Positions 8,160-17,424 are shown, counted from the stretch's first letter. The stretch: 64,000 nucleotides of DNA from Hyphomicrobium_A sp963726795 (GCA_963726795.1 CAVSDD010000006.1:310001-374000), one strand, 5' to 3'. A program made the numbers and translations. Notes: a model not told the origin generated them from the sequence alone.

Positions 8160-8954
8160 TTGTTCCCCATATCGAAGATTGTCGGCTTCTTCATGCAGCC
8201 GTCCGCGCTGCTGCTCGTTCTGCTGCTCGTCGCCTGCGCGGTGTTGTGGTCACGATATTGGAATGTGGGCCGGTGGCTTGTCGTCGCCGCGACCGCTCTG
8301 CTGCTGATCGGCGGCGAGGCGCCGACGGCATCGTGGCTGATCCTGCCGCTGGAGGAGCGTTTCCAGCGCCCCGACCTCGCCAATGCCAACGTCGACGGCA
8401 TCATCATCTTGGGCGGCGGAGAGGATTCGCGCGTCGCCAAGGCGCGCAACGTGCACGCTCTGAACGAAGCCGGCGAACGCCTGACCGAGGGGTTGGCACT
8501 CGCGCGCCGCTACCCCAAGGCAAAGCTCGTTTTCACCGGCGGCTCCACCGAGATCCTGTTCGCGCCGACGGTCGGCGCCGAGGCCGCGCGCCGCATCATG
8601 GATGATTTCGATCTGGGCGACAGGAGCCGGATCGTGCTCGAAGACAAGGCGCGCAACACCTGGGAGAATGCCGTCTTCACCAAAGACCTCGTTAAACCCC
8701 AGCCGGGCGAACGCTGGCTGCTCGTTACGTCCGCAGCGCACATGCCGCGCTCGATGGGCGTCTTCCGCAAGGCGGGCTTTCCAGTCGAGCCGTGGCCGGT
8801 CGACTACAGGACGGCGGGCTCGCGCGATCGCTGGCTTCCCTTCGAGGCGCCGTCTGAAGGTCTGCGGCGGCTCGAGGCCGCGCTGCACGAATGGTACGGG
8901 CTCGTTGCCTATCGTGTGCTGGGCCGTACCGACGCGCTATTGCCTGCGCCATAG
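8160..8954 (+). CDS. YdcF/SanA/ElyC family (DUF218) envelope protein
   Basis: A 264-residue protein with two N-terminal membrane segments (about 14-28 and 37-52) followed by a DUF218 domain: DGIIILGGGED at the start of the Rossmann-like core, LVFTGGS in the middle, EDKARNTWENA and LLVTSAAHMPRS near the end. ElyC and SanA in enterobacteria affect envelope integrity and lipid-carrier metabolism; the biochemical reaction is not established and is not claimed here. TTG at 8160 is the start, with GGAGAG about 8 bases upstream. No operon partner is visible. Confidence 0.82.
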   Translation: MFPISKIVGFFMQPSALLLVLLLVACAVLWSRYWNVGRWLVVAATALLLIGGEAPTASWLILPLEERFQRPDLANANVDGIIILGGGEDSRVAKARNVHALNEAGERLTEGLALARRYPKAKLVFTGGSTEILFAPTVGAEAARRIMDDFDLGDRSRIVLEDKARNTWENAVFTKDLVKPQPGERWLLVTSAAHMPRSMGVFRKAGFPVEPWPVDYRTAGSRDRWLPFEAPSEGLRRLEAALHEWYGLVAYRVLGRTDALLPAP

Positions 8955-8957
8955 CGA

Positions 8958-9872
8958 TCAGGCCATTGCGAGCGTGCCTGCGGCTTCGCTGACGTCGGTC
9001 GCGACCAGGAACTGACGGACGGCCTCGATTGTAGGTCCATCCTTCAGGAGTGGCGCATGACCCTGACTGGCGACGGTGACGACCGCGAGCGCCGGGTGGC
9101 GCCGGCGCATCTCGTCGACGGTCTCTTCCGACAGCACGTCGGAGTTTTCACCGCGCAACACGAGAGTCGGCACGCGCTTTAAAGCCTCGAACTGCGGCCA
9201 CAGGGCCGGCAGCGGCTCAAACAAGACAGACAGGGCGTTGGCGAGCTTCTTGTCGTATCCGGGCGCGGGCTTGCCGTTGCGCTCGTTGTAGAGCTGCCGC
9301 GCGATGTCCTCCCACTGATGCTCGGGGACATCGGGAAAGTGGCGGCGGTTCAAGTCCCGCACCATCTTGGCGGCGTCGGCCCACGAGATCGGCAATGGCA
9401 CGCGGCCGACGTAGCCGCTGATGCGGACGAGGCCGTCGTGCTCGATGACGGGGCCAATGTCGTTCAGAACCACGGCGCCGACCGTCGAGGGTTGCGCAAC
9501 CGCCATCAGCATCGCGATGAGGCCGCCGCGCGAGGTGCCGATGACGGCGGCGTCGGTCAGGCCGATGAGAGTAGTGAAATCGATGACGTCGAGCATCTCG
9601 ACGGGGACGGTGTAGTTGTGCCAATCGGGGTCGAACTCGGAGAGGCCGCGGCCGCGATAGTCGAAGGTGTAAACGGTGCGCGATGAGTTCGGGTGCCGGC
9701 TCAAGGCGACGGCGAGGTCATCGAAGTCGCGCCCGTTGCGCGTCAGCCCCGGCAGGCAAAGAACTGGACGGCGCGAACTCGGCTGCGCGGCGCGGTAGCA
9801 GCGGGCGTGCAGTCGCAGGCCGTCGCGCGCGGTGAAGTAGATATCTTCGATGCTCGTGTCCGAGGGTGTCAT
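8958..9872 (-). CDS. Alpha/beta hydrolase
   Basis: A 304-residue cytosolic hydrolase with the nucleophile elbow GTSRGG, an oxyanion region after LCLPGLTRNGRDF, an acid candidate in GENSDVLS and the catalytic His in SQGHAPLL near the C-terminus, so a full Ser-Asp-His triad can be proposed. The fold is that of the large esterase/lipase/haloalkane dehalogenase superfamily; the substrate cannot be read from the sequence. The ATG at 9872 starts directly before the first beta strand and is preferred over a frame that extends to 9956, although no strong ribosome site precedes it. Two bases separate its stop from the upstream end of the next gene, with which it is not co-oriented in a clear operon. 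Confidence 0.8.
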   Translation of the reverse strand: MTPSDTSIEDIYFTARDGLRLHARCYRAAQPSSRRPVLCLPGLTRNGRDFDDLAVALSRHPNSSRTVYTFDYRGRGLSEFDPDWHNYTVPVEMLDVIDFTTLIGLTDAAVIGTSRGGLIAMLMAVAQPSTVGAVVLNDIGPVIEHDGLVRISGYVGRVPLPISWADAAKMVRDLNRRHFPDVPEHQWEDIARQLYNERNGKPAPGYDKKLANALSVLFEPLPALWPQFEALKRVPTLVLRGENSDVLSEETVDEMRRRHPALAVVTVASQGHAPLLKDGPTIEAVRQFLVATDVSEAAGTLAMA

Positions 9873-9958
9873 GGGTGGCGCTATCGTTGACCGGTCCTGA
9901 GCGCCGGCTCGGCACTTAGCCGACGCGCGCGCCCCGCTGGGAACGGAGCGGTGCAATA

Positions 9959-12259
9959 TTACTCGTTTGAGGTGGTATCCGTACCTTTTTTATCTGTCAT
10001 CGGGGCGGCGGACGCCTCGCGCGCACGGTTCAAGTCCTGGTCGAGCCGCAGTGCTGTTGCTTCCTCGCCGAGCCGCGCCCGGTAAACCTGAATGTTCGAC
10101 AATACCTTCACGACGTAGCGGCGCGTCTCCTCATTGGGGATGCGTTCGATCCAGTCGAGCGGATCGACCTTGCCGCCGCGCGGGTCGCCGAACTCTTGGA
10201 TCCACTGGCGCGCGCGGCCCGGACCTGCATTGTAGCTGGCGATGCCCAGAATGTAGGAGCCCGAAAACTCCGCCATGCGGTCGGCGACATAAGCGGACGC
10301 GATCATGGTGTTGTAGGACGCGTCGCTCACCAGTTCCTTTTGATTGCACTTGATCTTGTAGTCGTGACAGACGTGCTTGGCCGTATCCTTCATGACCTGG
10401 AGGATGCCCTGCGCCCCGGCTCCCGACACGGTGGCCGAGTCAAACTCGGTTTCCTGGCGCGCGAGACCCAATAGCAGCGCCGGCTCGGGTGGCGGCCGCA
10501 ACGGGTTGTACTTGGGCAGCGCGTTCACTGGGTAGCTATAGTAGAGCAGGTTGTGCCCCTGCGCGATCGCGGCCTTGCCGATGCGCACGCCGGTCTGCGT
10601 ATCGCCCATCGCCTGCGCCAGATGCGCGGTGATCGCTGCCCAGGCTTCGCTGTCGTCGAGCTTTGCCACGTGCAGCAGGAGAATGCGCGAAATCTGGTTT
10701 GACAGCTTCGCCGATTGCGCAAGCGCCACGGCCTTGGCCGGCTCGAGATTGCGCAGCCGCCCGATCTGCGCGGCAGTAGGCTCGGCGGGAGCGTCGATTA
10801 TCAGGCGGTGGCGTCCCGGCTCCAGCTTCTGCATTGCGAGCAGCGCGTGGAAGGTATCCCGCTCGCTGGCGGCGGCCTGGTATTCCACTTTCGCCTTGGC
10901 GCGATCGCCCTTTGCTTCGTAGGCGCGCGCCAGCCAGTAGTGCGCCTTGGAGCGGCTGAGCGGGCCATCCGCACTCTTGGCGAAAGCGGCGAGGTGCTTT
11001 TCAGCCTTGGCGTAATCCTTGAGGTAGCGGAGCGCGATCCACCCGGCCATGAACTGCTGCTCGTTGAGCGGATTGACGCTCAAGGGACCCGCGTCGCGAA
11101 CGAGGTCATAGGCGAGCTTCGGTTTGCCGGTTTTCAGCGCGAGATAAGCGAGGCCCTGCCGCTCGGCCCACCAGTCGTCGAGGTTGACCACGACATTGGG
11201 ATCGGTCGGCACGGTCAAGATCAGCTTCGCCGCCTCATCGAGCTTGTTGGCTTTGCGCTGCTGCTGGACCTTGTGAAACACCAAGCCCCAGTCTTCGCCT
11301 TTGCCCGCCGTGGGGAGCGCTTTGTGCTTTGCGCCCTTCGATCCCATGAAGACCGCAAGCCGCGCCTGCGCCTTTGTTTGCTCGGCCTTGGACAGCAACG
11401 GAATGACGCGTTTGGCGAGCTGCGCGCGCTCGTTGCGCTCGTTCTGATAGCGCACGTCGTCGATCAGGAGCCGGTCGAGCCGCCACTTGTGATCGGCTTC
11501 GGTGAGCATTGGTCCGAAGCGTTCGAGAAACCCGTGCTCGAGGTTGGGCGGAAGATCGTGCTCGCGCCACACTTTGGCGGCGAGCTCGCGCGCCTTTTCT
11601 TTTTCGCCGTGCGCGAGGCGCATGGACGCCTGCACCGCCATTCCGGCAGGGCTTTTCGGATCGCCCTTGACGTAATCCTCCAGCACCTCGGTGCTGCCGC
11701 CTGAGGTAAAGAGCGCCTCTTCCATCCGCCGCTGCAGGAGATCGCGGCTGGGCCAATCGGGGTTCTGCGCAAGGAATGCGCGGTACTCGGCGGCCTCGCC
11801 GTGGCCCTGCCGCAGCCGGTACCAATCGACCAGCTTCTTGGCGAGCGCGTCCTTGATCTTCGCCTCGTGCGCAGCGGCATCATCCACCTTGCCGGCGAAG
11901 AGCGACTGGAAGGCTGCCTTGAGGTGCTCCGCGTCGCCGTCGGGCAAAGAATATGTGCGCAATGGCGCGATCGCCTGGTCGAGGCGCGCACCATAGGCGG
12001 CCTCGCGTTCGGCGGGCGTTCCCTTGGGTGGGGATTTTGCAGCGTCGGCGGGATCGAGCGCACCCGTGGCGTTGGGAGTAGGAGAGGGCGCTTTACTCGC
12101 CGAGCCTGCTGGACCCGAATCCTTGGGGGCTGCGGCGAGCGGGGCTGCCAGAACGCCCGCGATCACAAAGGCCGCGGCAATCAGCGCCACAGCCTTCGGC
12201 CGCGCCGCCTGCAACATCCAGTCCCGGCGGCTGATCGGGCGAAGCTCCGGCTGCGACAA
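9959..12259 (-). CDS. Soluble-type lytic murein transglycosylase (Slt family)
   Basis: Cleaves peptidoglycan between MurNAc and GlcNAc with formation of 1,6-anhydro-MurNAc. The 766-residue product starts with a hydrophobic segment at about 25-45 (signal or anchor), then a Pro/Ala-rich stretch and a long helical superhelix of TPR-like repeats to about residue 570. The C-terminal SLT domain has LARQETEF with the catalytic Glu at about 603, GAQGILQVM, and the motif IASYNAGPGRARQW. Length and order match Slt70-type enzymes. It ends two bases before the hydrolase frame and is transcribed away from dapA. Confidence 0.92.
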   Translation of the reverse strand: MSQPELRPISRRDWMLQAARPKAVALIAAAFVIAGVLAAPLAAAPKDSGPAGSASKAPSPTPNATGALDPADAAKSPPKGTPAEREAAYGARLDQAIAPLRTYSLPDGDAEHLKAAFQSLFAGKVDDAAAHEAKIKDALAKKLVDWYRLRQGHGEAAEYRAFLAQNPDWPSRDLLQRRMEEALFTSGGSTEVLEDYVKGDPKSPAGMAVQASMRLAHGEKEKARELAAKVWREHDLPPNLEHGFLERFGPMLTEADHKWRLDRLLIDDVRYQNERNERAQLAKRVIPLLSKAEQTKAQARLAVFMGSKGAKHKALPTAGKGEDWGLVFHKVQQQRKANKLDEAAKLILTVPTDPNVVVNLDDWWAERQGLAYLALKTGKPKLAYDLVRDAGPLSVNPLNEQQFMAGWIALRYLKDYAKAEKHLAAFAKSADGPLSRSKAHYWLARAYEAKGDRAKAKVEYQAAASERDTFHALLAMQKLEPGRHRLIIDAPAEPTAAQIGRLRNLEPAKAVALAQSAKLSNQISRILLLHVAKLDDSEAWAAITAHLAQAMGDTQTGVRIGKAAIAQGHNLLYYSYPVNALPKYNPLRPPPEPALLLGLARQETEFDSATVSGAGAQGILQVMKDTAKHVCHDYKIKCNQKELVSDASYNTMIASAYVADRMAEFSGSYILGIASYNAGPGRARQWIQEFGDPRGGKVDPLDWIERIPNEETRRYVVKVLSNIQVYRARLGEEATALRLDQDLNRAREASAAPMTDKKGTDTTSNE

Positions 12260-12516
12260 TGGTTATCCTTCCACACGCGGCGAATGGGAGCTGGCTTGCA
12301 GGGCGCAGATCAAGGTCTTAATGTCGCGTCCGACGGGCGCAGCGATTCCAGCCGATCAACGACGCGCGGCGAAACTATCAAGCACGCTGGCGAGCTACAA
12401 GTCGCCGTGCGGAGCAAATCGCCAACGGATGCGGCGATAGCATGGCATCGGGCGGATTACGCACCTCGATCGACGATATATAGAGAATAGAGCCGCAAGC
12501 TCCAGGGTCACGGGCA

Positions 12517-13407
12517 ATGTTCAAAGGGTCATTCACAGCGCTGATCACGCCTTTCAAGGATGGCGAGGTCGACGAGAAGGCGTTCCGGCGGATCGTCGAG
12601 TGGCAGATCGCGGAAGGCAGCCACGGCCTCGTGCCGGTCGGCACCACGGGCGAGAGCCCGACGCTTTCGCACGCCGAGCACAAGCGCATCGTCGAGCTGA
12701 CGGTCGAAATCTCCGATCGCCGCGTGCCTGTGATCGCCGGCGCGGGATCGAATTCGACGAGCGAGGCGATCGACTTCGCGCGCCACGCCGCCAAAGTCGG
12801 CGCCGATGCGGTGCTCGTCGTCACGCCCTACTACAACAAGCCGACACAGGAGGGCCTCTACCGGCACTTCAAGGCTATCAACGACGCGGTCGATGTGCCG
12901 ATCTTCATCTACAACATACCGGGGCGCTCGGTGGTCGACATGACGGTCGACACCATGCACCGCTGCTATGCGATGAAAAACATAGTCGGTGTGAAGGATG
13001 CCACTGCCAATCTCGCGCGCGCATCTTTGCAGCGCGCCGCAATGGGCACCGACTTCATCATGCTTTCGGGCGAGGACGCGACCGCGCTGGGCTTCAATGC
13101 GCACGGCGGCCGGGGCTGCATCTCCGTCACCTCCAACATTGCCCCGCGCCTGTGCGCCGAGTTCCAGAACGCCTGCCTCGACGGCGACTACCAGCGCGCT
13201 CTGGTGCTGCAGGACCGGCTGATGCCGCTGCACGACGCGCTCTTCTGTGAGGCCAATCCCGGCCCGGTTAAATACGCCGCGTCGCGGATGGGACTATGCG
13301 AGCCCGACACGCGCCTTCCGCTCGCGCCCATATCGGACACCTCCAAGAAGATCGTCGACGCAGCCCTGCAGCGGGTCGGTCTCATCCAAGCCCGAGCGGC
13401 AGAGTAG
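12517..13407 (+). CDS. dapA: 4-hydroxy-tetrahydrodipicolinate synthase
   Basis: Condenses pyruvate with L-aspartate semialdehyde in the first committed step of lysine and diaminopimelate synthesis. The 296-residue product has every key residue: Thr44-Thr45 in GTTGES, Tyr132 in IYNIPGR, and the Schiff-base Lys160 in GVKDAT. The length is normal. It lies 33 bases upstream of smpB, an order conserved in many alphaproteobacteria. Cytosolic. Confidence 0.97.
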   Translation: MFKGSFTALITPFKDGEVDEKAFRRIVEWQIAEGSHGLVPVGTTGESPTLSHAEHKRIVELTVEISDRRVPVIAGAGSNSTSEAIDFARHAAKVGADAVLVVTPYYNKPTQEGLYRHFKAINDAVDVPIFIYNIPGRSVVDMTVDTMHRCYAMKNIVGVKDATANLARASLQRAAMGTDFIMLSGEDATALGFNAHGGRGCISVTSNIAPRLCAEFQNACLDGDYQRALVLQDRLMPLHDALFCEANPGPVKYAASRMGLCEPDTRLPLAPISDTSKKIVDAALQRVGLIQARAAE

Positions 13408-13440
13408 AACGTAGCGTGGCGCAAGCCAGGAGGCTGGGCC

Positions 13441-13917
13441 ATGGCGGCCGCGAAGAGTGATGGCCGCCGCGTCGTTGCCGAGAACCGGCAGGCGCGATTT
13501 GAATATTTCCTCACCGACGATGTCGAGGCTGGGTTGATGCTCACCGGCACCGAGGTGAAGGCGCTCCGCAAGGGCCAGGCCAACATCACCGAGAGCTACG
13601 CCTCCACCGAGGAGGGCGGGCTCTGGCTGATCAACGCTTACATTCCGGAATACCAGGGGGCAGGGCGCTACTTTCAGCACGAGCCGCGGCGCAAGCGGCG
13701 CTTGCTCCTGCACAAGAAGGAAATTCACAAGATCTCGATCGCGATCGAGCGCCAGGGGATGACGCTCATCCCGCTCGAGCTCTATTTCAACGCGCGCGGC
13801 ATCGCCAAGCTCAAGCTCGCGCTCGCGCAGGGCAAGAAGCTGCACGACAAGCGCGAAACCGCCAAGAAGCGCGACTGGAACCGCGAGAAAGCGCGCATCA
13901 TGCGCGACAAGGGCTGA
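13441..13917 (+). CDS. smpB: SsrA-binding protein SmpB
   Basis: Binds tmRNA and delivers it to stalled ribosomes for trans-translation. The 158-residue product has the normal barrel core: AENRQARFEYF, the signature GTEVKALRKGQ, IPEYQGAGRYF, and a C-terminal basic tail (RETAKKRDWNREKARIMRDK), which inserts into the mRNA channel. The stop codon overlaps the ATG of the next gene (TGATG), so the two are probably translationally coupled. Confidence 0.97.
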   Translation: MAAAKSDGRRVVAENRQARFEYFLTDDVEAGLMLTGTEVKALRKGQANITESYASTEEGGLWLINAYIPEYQGAGRYFQHEPRRKRRLLLHKKEIHKISIAIERQGMTLIPLELYFNARGIAKLKLALAQGKKLHDKRETAKKRDWNREKARIMRDKG

Positions 13918-14471
13918 TGGCGAGCGCGCCATTGCGGGCGCCGGCCGACGATGGCGGTGCGCGCGATCTCGTTGCGGGCGTTTCACTTCCCGATCTGGCG
14001 CTGCCATCAACGACCGGCGAGCTGGTCAATCTGCGCCAGCGCCCGGGCGCTGCGATCGTCTATGTCTACCCCTGGACCGGGCGGCCCGGGTTGCCCGATC
14101 CGCCAGGCTGGGATGACATCGTCGGTGCCCACGGCTCGACGCCGGAGACGGAAGGTTTCCGCGACTCTTACGACCGGTTTGCAGCGCTGGGCGTCGACGT
14201 ATTCGGGCTCAGCACTCAATCAAGCGAGCATCAGCGCGAGCTCAGCGCGCGGCTCAAACTGCCGTTTGCGGTCCTGAGCGATGAGGAAAGGCGCTTTCAG
14301 GCGGCGCTCGCGCTGCCGACGTTCTGGGCCGGCGACGCCCCGTACCTGAAGCGGCTCACGCTGTACGTGCGCGACGGCGCCATCGTGCACACGTTCTATC
14401 CTGTGCATCCGCCCAGCGCCCACGCCGGCGAGGTCCTGAGCTGGCTCGCGCAGTCCGAACCGGGCTCCTAG
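13917..14471 (+). CDS. Peroxiredoxin-like protein lacking cysteine
   Basis: A 184-residue thioredoxin-fold protein of the AhpC-TSA/Bcp type: it begins with a GVSLPDLALPSTTGE segment, continues with VYVYPWTGRPG, and has FAVLSDEERRF and a closing beta hairpin as in peroxiredoxins. Where Bcp-type enzymes have the peroxidatic Cys after a Gly/Pro loop, this protein reads GAHGSTPETEGFRD, with Ser and Glu instead. There is no cysteine anywhere in the product, so classical peroxidase chemistry is excluded. The gene overlaps the smpB stop by one base. The role is unknown; a binding or regulatory function, or a loss of activity, is possible. Confidence 0.8.
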   Translation: MASAPLRAPADDGGARDLVAGVSLPDLALPSTTGELVNLRQRPGAAIVYVYPWTGRPGLPDPPGWDDIVGAHGSTPETEGFRDSYDRFAALGVDVFGLSTQSSEHQRELSARLKLPFAVLSDEERRFQAALALPTFWAGDAPYLKRLTLYVRDGAIVHTFYPVHPPSAHAGEVLSWLAQSEPGS

Positions 14472-14875
14472 AGCACGTCGCTTTCGACGTCGTCGACCGA
14501 GAAGCCCATCTTTTCCAGCCCCTCCTCGAGATAGTCGGCAAGCAGCGGCATGCCGAGGAGATAGTTCGCCGTCGCGTTGATGCGCTCGGCGCGCGCCGTC
14601 TCGACCGCCTCGGCGAATTCCTCCTTCTCGAAGGTGCCGCGACCGACCCAGGCGAGCGCCACGAGATTGGCCTGCTCGTCATAGTTGAGCGTCTCGATGA
14701 AGCCCGCGATCTCCGCACGCGTTGGGTCGTTGGCGAAGTCCTCGAGGATGGCGGTCGGATCCTCCTCGGCATCGCCGTCTTCGGGGCTGTCGTCCCAGGC
14801 GCCGACCTTTACGTCGTACTCGCGCGCCTTGATGATGACGTGGGCGACCTTCTCAGGTGCGATGTCGATTGCCAT
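14468..14875 (-). CDS. DUF3775 family protein
   Basis: A 135-residue acidic cytosolic protein matching the DUF3775 pattern: it begins with IAPEKVAHVIIKAREYD, then an acidic stretch with ILEDFANDPT, then LNYDEQANLVALAWVGRG, and ends in a helical segment. Function unknown. The ATG at 14875 is selected by a strong GGAGAAGAGG ribosome site; upstream codons in the same frame show no family resemblance. Its stop overlaps the convergent peroxiredoxin-like gene by four bases. Confidence 0.82.
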   Translation of the reverse strand: MAIDIAPEKVAHVIIKAREYDVKVGAWDDSPEDGDAEEDPTAILEDFANDPTRAEIAGFIETLNYDEQANLVALAWVGRGTFEKEEFAEAVETARAERINATANYLLGMPLLADYLEEGLEKMGFSVDDVESDVL

Positions 14876-15003
14876 TGCGACCTCTTCTCCGCGCTCGGCC
14901 GAGGGCTGAAACCAGCATCCTGTCCAACGAGCGACTAATGAAGTGGCGTGCCAGTGCCGCGGTTCCAAATAGCACTCCGATGGGTCAGGCGGAAGGCTCG
15001 CCG

Positions 15004-15720
15004 CTAGCCCGGACAGCGCGCGCCCCGGCCAGCTTTCATCGACGAGCGCCCAGGCAGCCTCTGCCGCACGGCCGTAAAGACCGAGCGGAACATCTCAGGC
15101 GTGAGCCTGCCGGTGTTTGTGTTGTAACGTGAGCAGTGAAAGCTGTCGTACAGCGCTAGTCCGCCCGGGACCGCGTGCAGGGCACCATGTGCGAACTTGA
15201 ATTGCGACTTGCGGCATCCCAGTGCGGTCAGGGTGCTGTCGTGCGCGATGCGGCCCAACGCGACGATCGCCTCCAGTTTGGGCAGTTGCGCGATGCGCGC
15301 CTGCAGAAACGCGTTGCACGTCGCGATCTCGGCCGGCGTCGGCTTGTTCTGCGGCGGCACGCAGCGCACCGCGTTTGAGATCATGCAATCGACGAGCTGC
15401 AGGCCGTCGTGGGGGCTCGCCCGGTACTGTCCGGTGGCGAACCCGAATTCGAGCAGCGTGCCGTAAAGCAGCTCCCCCGCAAAGTCGCCGGTGAACGGGC
15501 GCCCTGTGCGGTTGGCACCGTTGAGGCCAGGCGCCAGCCCGACGATCAAAAGCCGGACGCTACCTTCGCCTAACGAGGGCGCAAACGAGGGGACCGCGCC
15601 GTTGAAGGCGGCTGGCGTTGTTTCGCGATTGTGGTTGCGAAACTCAACGAGCCGCGGGCACAGGGGACACAGCCTCGGCGGCTCGGCAGTCTCGCTCACC
15701 GCGCAGTGTTGGCTGCCCAT
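15004..15720 (-). CDS. Uracil-DNA glycosylase, family 5-like with Fe-S cysteines
   Basis: Removes uracil or deaminated bases from DNA in base-excision repair. The 238-residue product has an N-terminal CPLC pair (Cys18 and Cys21) and later cysteines that fit a 4Fe-4S cluster, the active-site loop GLAPGLNGANRTGRPFTGD (61-79), and a C-terminal HCSRYNTNTGRL segment, all typical of UdgB (family 5) enzymes. Family 5 rather than family 4 is suggested by GLAPG in the first loop, where family 4 has GEAPG. It stands alone on the minus strand. Confidence 0.85.
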   Translation of the reverse strand: MGSQHCAVSETAEPPRLCPLCPRLVEFRNHNRETTPAAFNGAVPSFAPSLGEGSVRLLIVGLAPGLNGANRTGRPFTGDFAGELLYGTLLEFGFATGQYRASPHDGLQLVDCMISNAVRCVPPQNKPTPAEIATCNAFLQARIAQLPKLEAIVALGRIAHDSTLTALGCRKSQFKFAHGALHAVPGGLALYDSFHCSRYNTNTGRLTPEMFRSVFTAVRQRLPGRSSMKAGRGARCPG

Positions 15721-15768
15721 GCCGCCCCCAGCATGCCGTTCTACGTCCGAAGGGGAAATCCGAAGGAG

Positions 15769-16411
15769 CTAGACCTCTTCGGAGAGATCGTCGTTGTCCT
15801 GGAAGGTGCCGGCTTCGCGCGGACTGAGATTCGGCCCGCCCCGGCCGGTGAACGGGCGACCCTCGCGCACCGGACGCGAAGCGGGATCGCGGCAGATCTG
15901 CTGTTCGAGGTCGGCCAAATCGATGAACTGGTCGGCCTGGCGGCGCAGCTCATCCGCTACCATCGGCGGCTGCGTCTGCAGGGTCGAGATGACGCTGACG
16001 CGCTTGCCCATCTGCTGCAGGGCGGCGACGAGACTGCGGAAGTCGCCGTCGCCGGAGAAAAGCGCGATGTGGTCGAGCGACTCGCGCCAAGCGCATGGCA
16101 TCGACGGCAAGCTCGATGTCCATGTTGCCCTTGATCTTGCGGCGGCCCGTCGCGTCGGTGAACTCCTTCGTCGGCTTGGTCACCATCGTGAAGCCGTTGT
16201 AGTCGAGCCAGTCGATGAGCGGGCGGATGGAGGAATATTCCTGATCCTCGGCAAGCGCGGTGTAGTAGAGCGCGCGCACGAGCTGGCCCTTCTGGCGAAA
16301 GAGCGTCAGCAGCCGCTTGTAGTCGATGTCGAAGCCGAGCGATTTTGCCGTCGCATACAAGTTCGCGCCATCGATGAAGAGAGCGACGCGTTCGTTAGGG
16401 TAGAAATGCAT
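15769..16411 (-). CDS. NYN domain (LabA/DUF88-type) putative ribonuclease, one frameshift
   Basis: The first part (16411 to about 16090) encodes the start of a PIN-like NYN domain with FIDGANLY (Asp14), a middle region ending KIKGNMDIELAVDAMRLA, and then leaves frame. The second part continues exactly with ESLDHIALFSGDGDF, LVAALQQMGKRV and a family-typical C-terminal tail. One extra base at about 16085-16087 (GCGCGAG where GCGGAG restores the frame) explains the break. With it corrected the protein has about 213 residues and retains the three acidic clusters (Asp14, MDIELAVD, SGDGD) expected to bind metal in NYN nucleases. RNA cleavage is known for related proteins but not shown for this subgroup. 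Confidence 0.78.
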
Positions 16412-16863
16412 TCGTCTTACCTTTCGCGCCGCGGAAGCCGAGCGAGCAAACGGCTCACTGGCAGCGGCTCATTATCGTGGTTCTCGTGGGCCGAGCCCTA
16501 ATTGGTGCTAGCGGCCTCGCTTGAATGTTCTATGCCATCGCCAAATCTAAGCCGAATCCAATAAGGCGTTCAGAGCGTTGATTTTTTTGCGACAATTGGA
16601 AGCACCGCACTCCATCAGCGACAGTTTTGCAGTTAACAACGCCATCGCAGCGTGCCTCCCATTTTGACCCTCGGTTGTTGAAGATTCCCTCTATACGCCT
16701 CACCGATGAGCGAGTTGAAGCGATACGCTCGCAAAGGGGTCGTCATCTTGCTTTGCCCACTGTTTCATGCGACTAGGTGCTCACAACGCCGCGGCACCCG
16801 CTTGGGTTGCCGGCAGCGTCCTATCCCAAGTCAATCCGCCTGCGGCGAGAGGGGTGCTAAATC
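16412..16863. other. Intergenic region between NYN gene and rpoZ
   Basis: About 450 bases between divergent genes. A short A+T-rich stretch with a run of seven T lies near 16581-16588. It presumably holds the promoters of both genes. No tRNA, repeat or family-like coding segment is seen. Confidence 0.45.
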
Positions 16864-17334
16864 ATGGCACGCGTGACAGTTGAAGATTGCGTGGACAAGG
16901 TGCCGAACCGCTTCGAGCTGGTTCTGCTTGCTGCCCACCGCGCCCGCGCCATTGCCGACGGCGGCGCGATCACCATCGCGGTGAACGACGATAAGAATCC
17001 CGTCGTCGCCCTGCGCGAGATCGCGGACCAGACGATCCCGCCCGAGGATCTGCGCGAGGCGCTGATCCACTCCATCCAGAAGAACGTCGAGGTCGACGAG
17101 CCGGAAGCGGCTGCCGCGCCTCTGATGCCGCCTGAGCGGCGCGCACCCGTGCTCGGGCGCGATGACCAGTCGAGCGATGCCGTGGTCGATGTCATGACCG
17201 AGGAGCAGCTCCTGCGCGGCTTGGAAAGCATGACGCCGACCGAGCCGTCCGCCAATGGCGGACCGAACGGCTTGCGCGAGCGGGATCGCGACAGGGATCG
17301 CGATCGCGATCGTGACCGCGACAGAGGCCGCTGA
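16864..17334 (+). CDS. rpoZ: RNA polymerase omega subunit
   Basis: Helps assemble and stabilise RNA polymerase and forms part of the ppGpp site. The first 80 residues are standard (MARVTVEDCVDKVPNRFELV, then AAHRARAIADG, KNPVVALREIAD). A longer C-terminal extension follows, acidic and proline-rich to about residue 145, and ends in an alternating Arg-Asp tail of about 15 residues encoded by short GATCGC/GACCGC-type repeats. Omega proteins of Rhizobiales often have extended tails, but this dipeptide repeat is unusual. Lies 90 bases upstream of rsh, whose product makes the ppGpp that binds at omega. Confidence 0.95.
   Translation: MARVTVEDCVDKVPNRFELVLLAAHRARAIADGGAITIAVNDDKNPVVALREIADQTIPPEDLREALIHSIQKNVEVDEPEAAAAPLMPPERRAPVLGRDDQSSDAVVDVMTEEQLLRGLESMTPTEPSANGGPNGLRERDRDRDRDRDRDRDRGR
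17283..17331 (+). repeat. Arg-Asp-coding short tandem repeat at the rpoZ 3' end
   Basis: About 49 bases made of six-base units close to GATCGC and GACCGC encode the alternating Arg-Asp tail of omega. Such a run can expand or contract by slippage without breaking the frame when whole units change. Confidence 0.7.
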
Positions 17335-17424
17335 AGCCAATCGTTGGGTGTGCGGGCTGACGGGTGTCCCGAGGTGCGTTAGCCTTGGGGTTCGACGCTG
17401 TCGGCCCAAGGAGCGCGGCGCACC

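Noticed and set aside
12300..12516. A small gene or riboswitch (lysine type) before dapA
   Set aside because: The 250-base gap shows no lysine riboswitch core or long paired stems that I can trace, and no credible frame with a ribosome site.
17283..17331. CRISPR-like short repeats
   Set aside because: The units are six bases without spacers and lie inside the rpoZ coding frame. No CRISPR array is present in the window.
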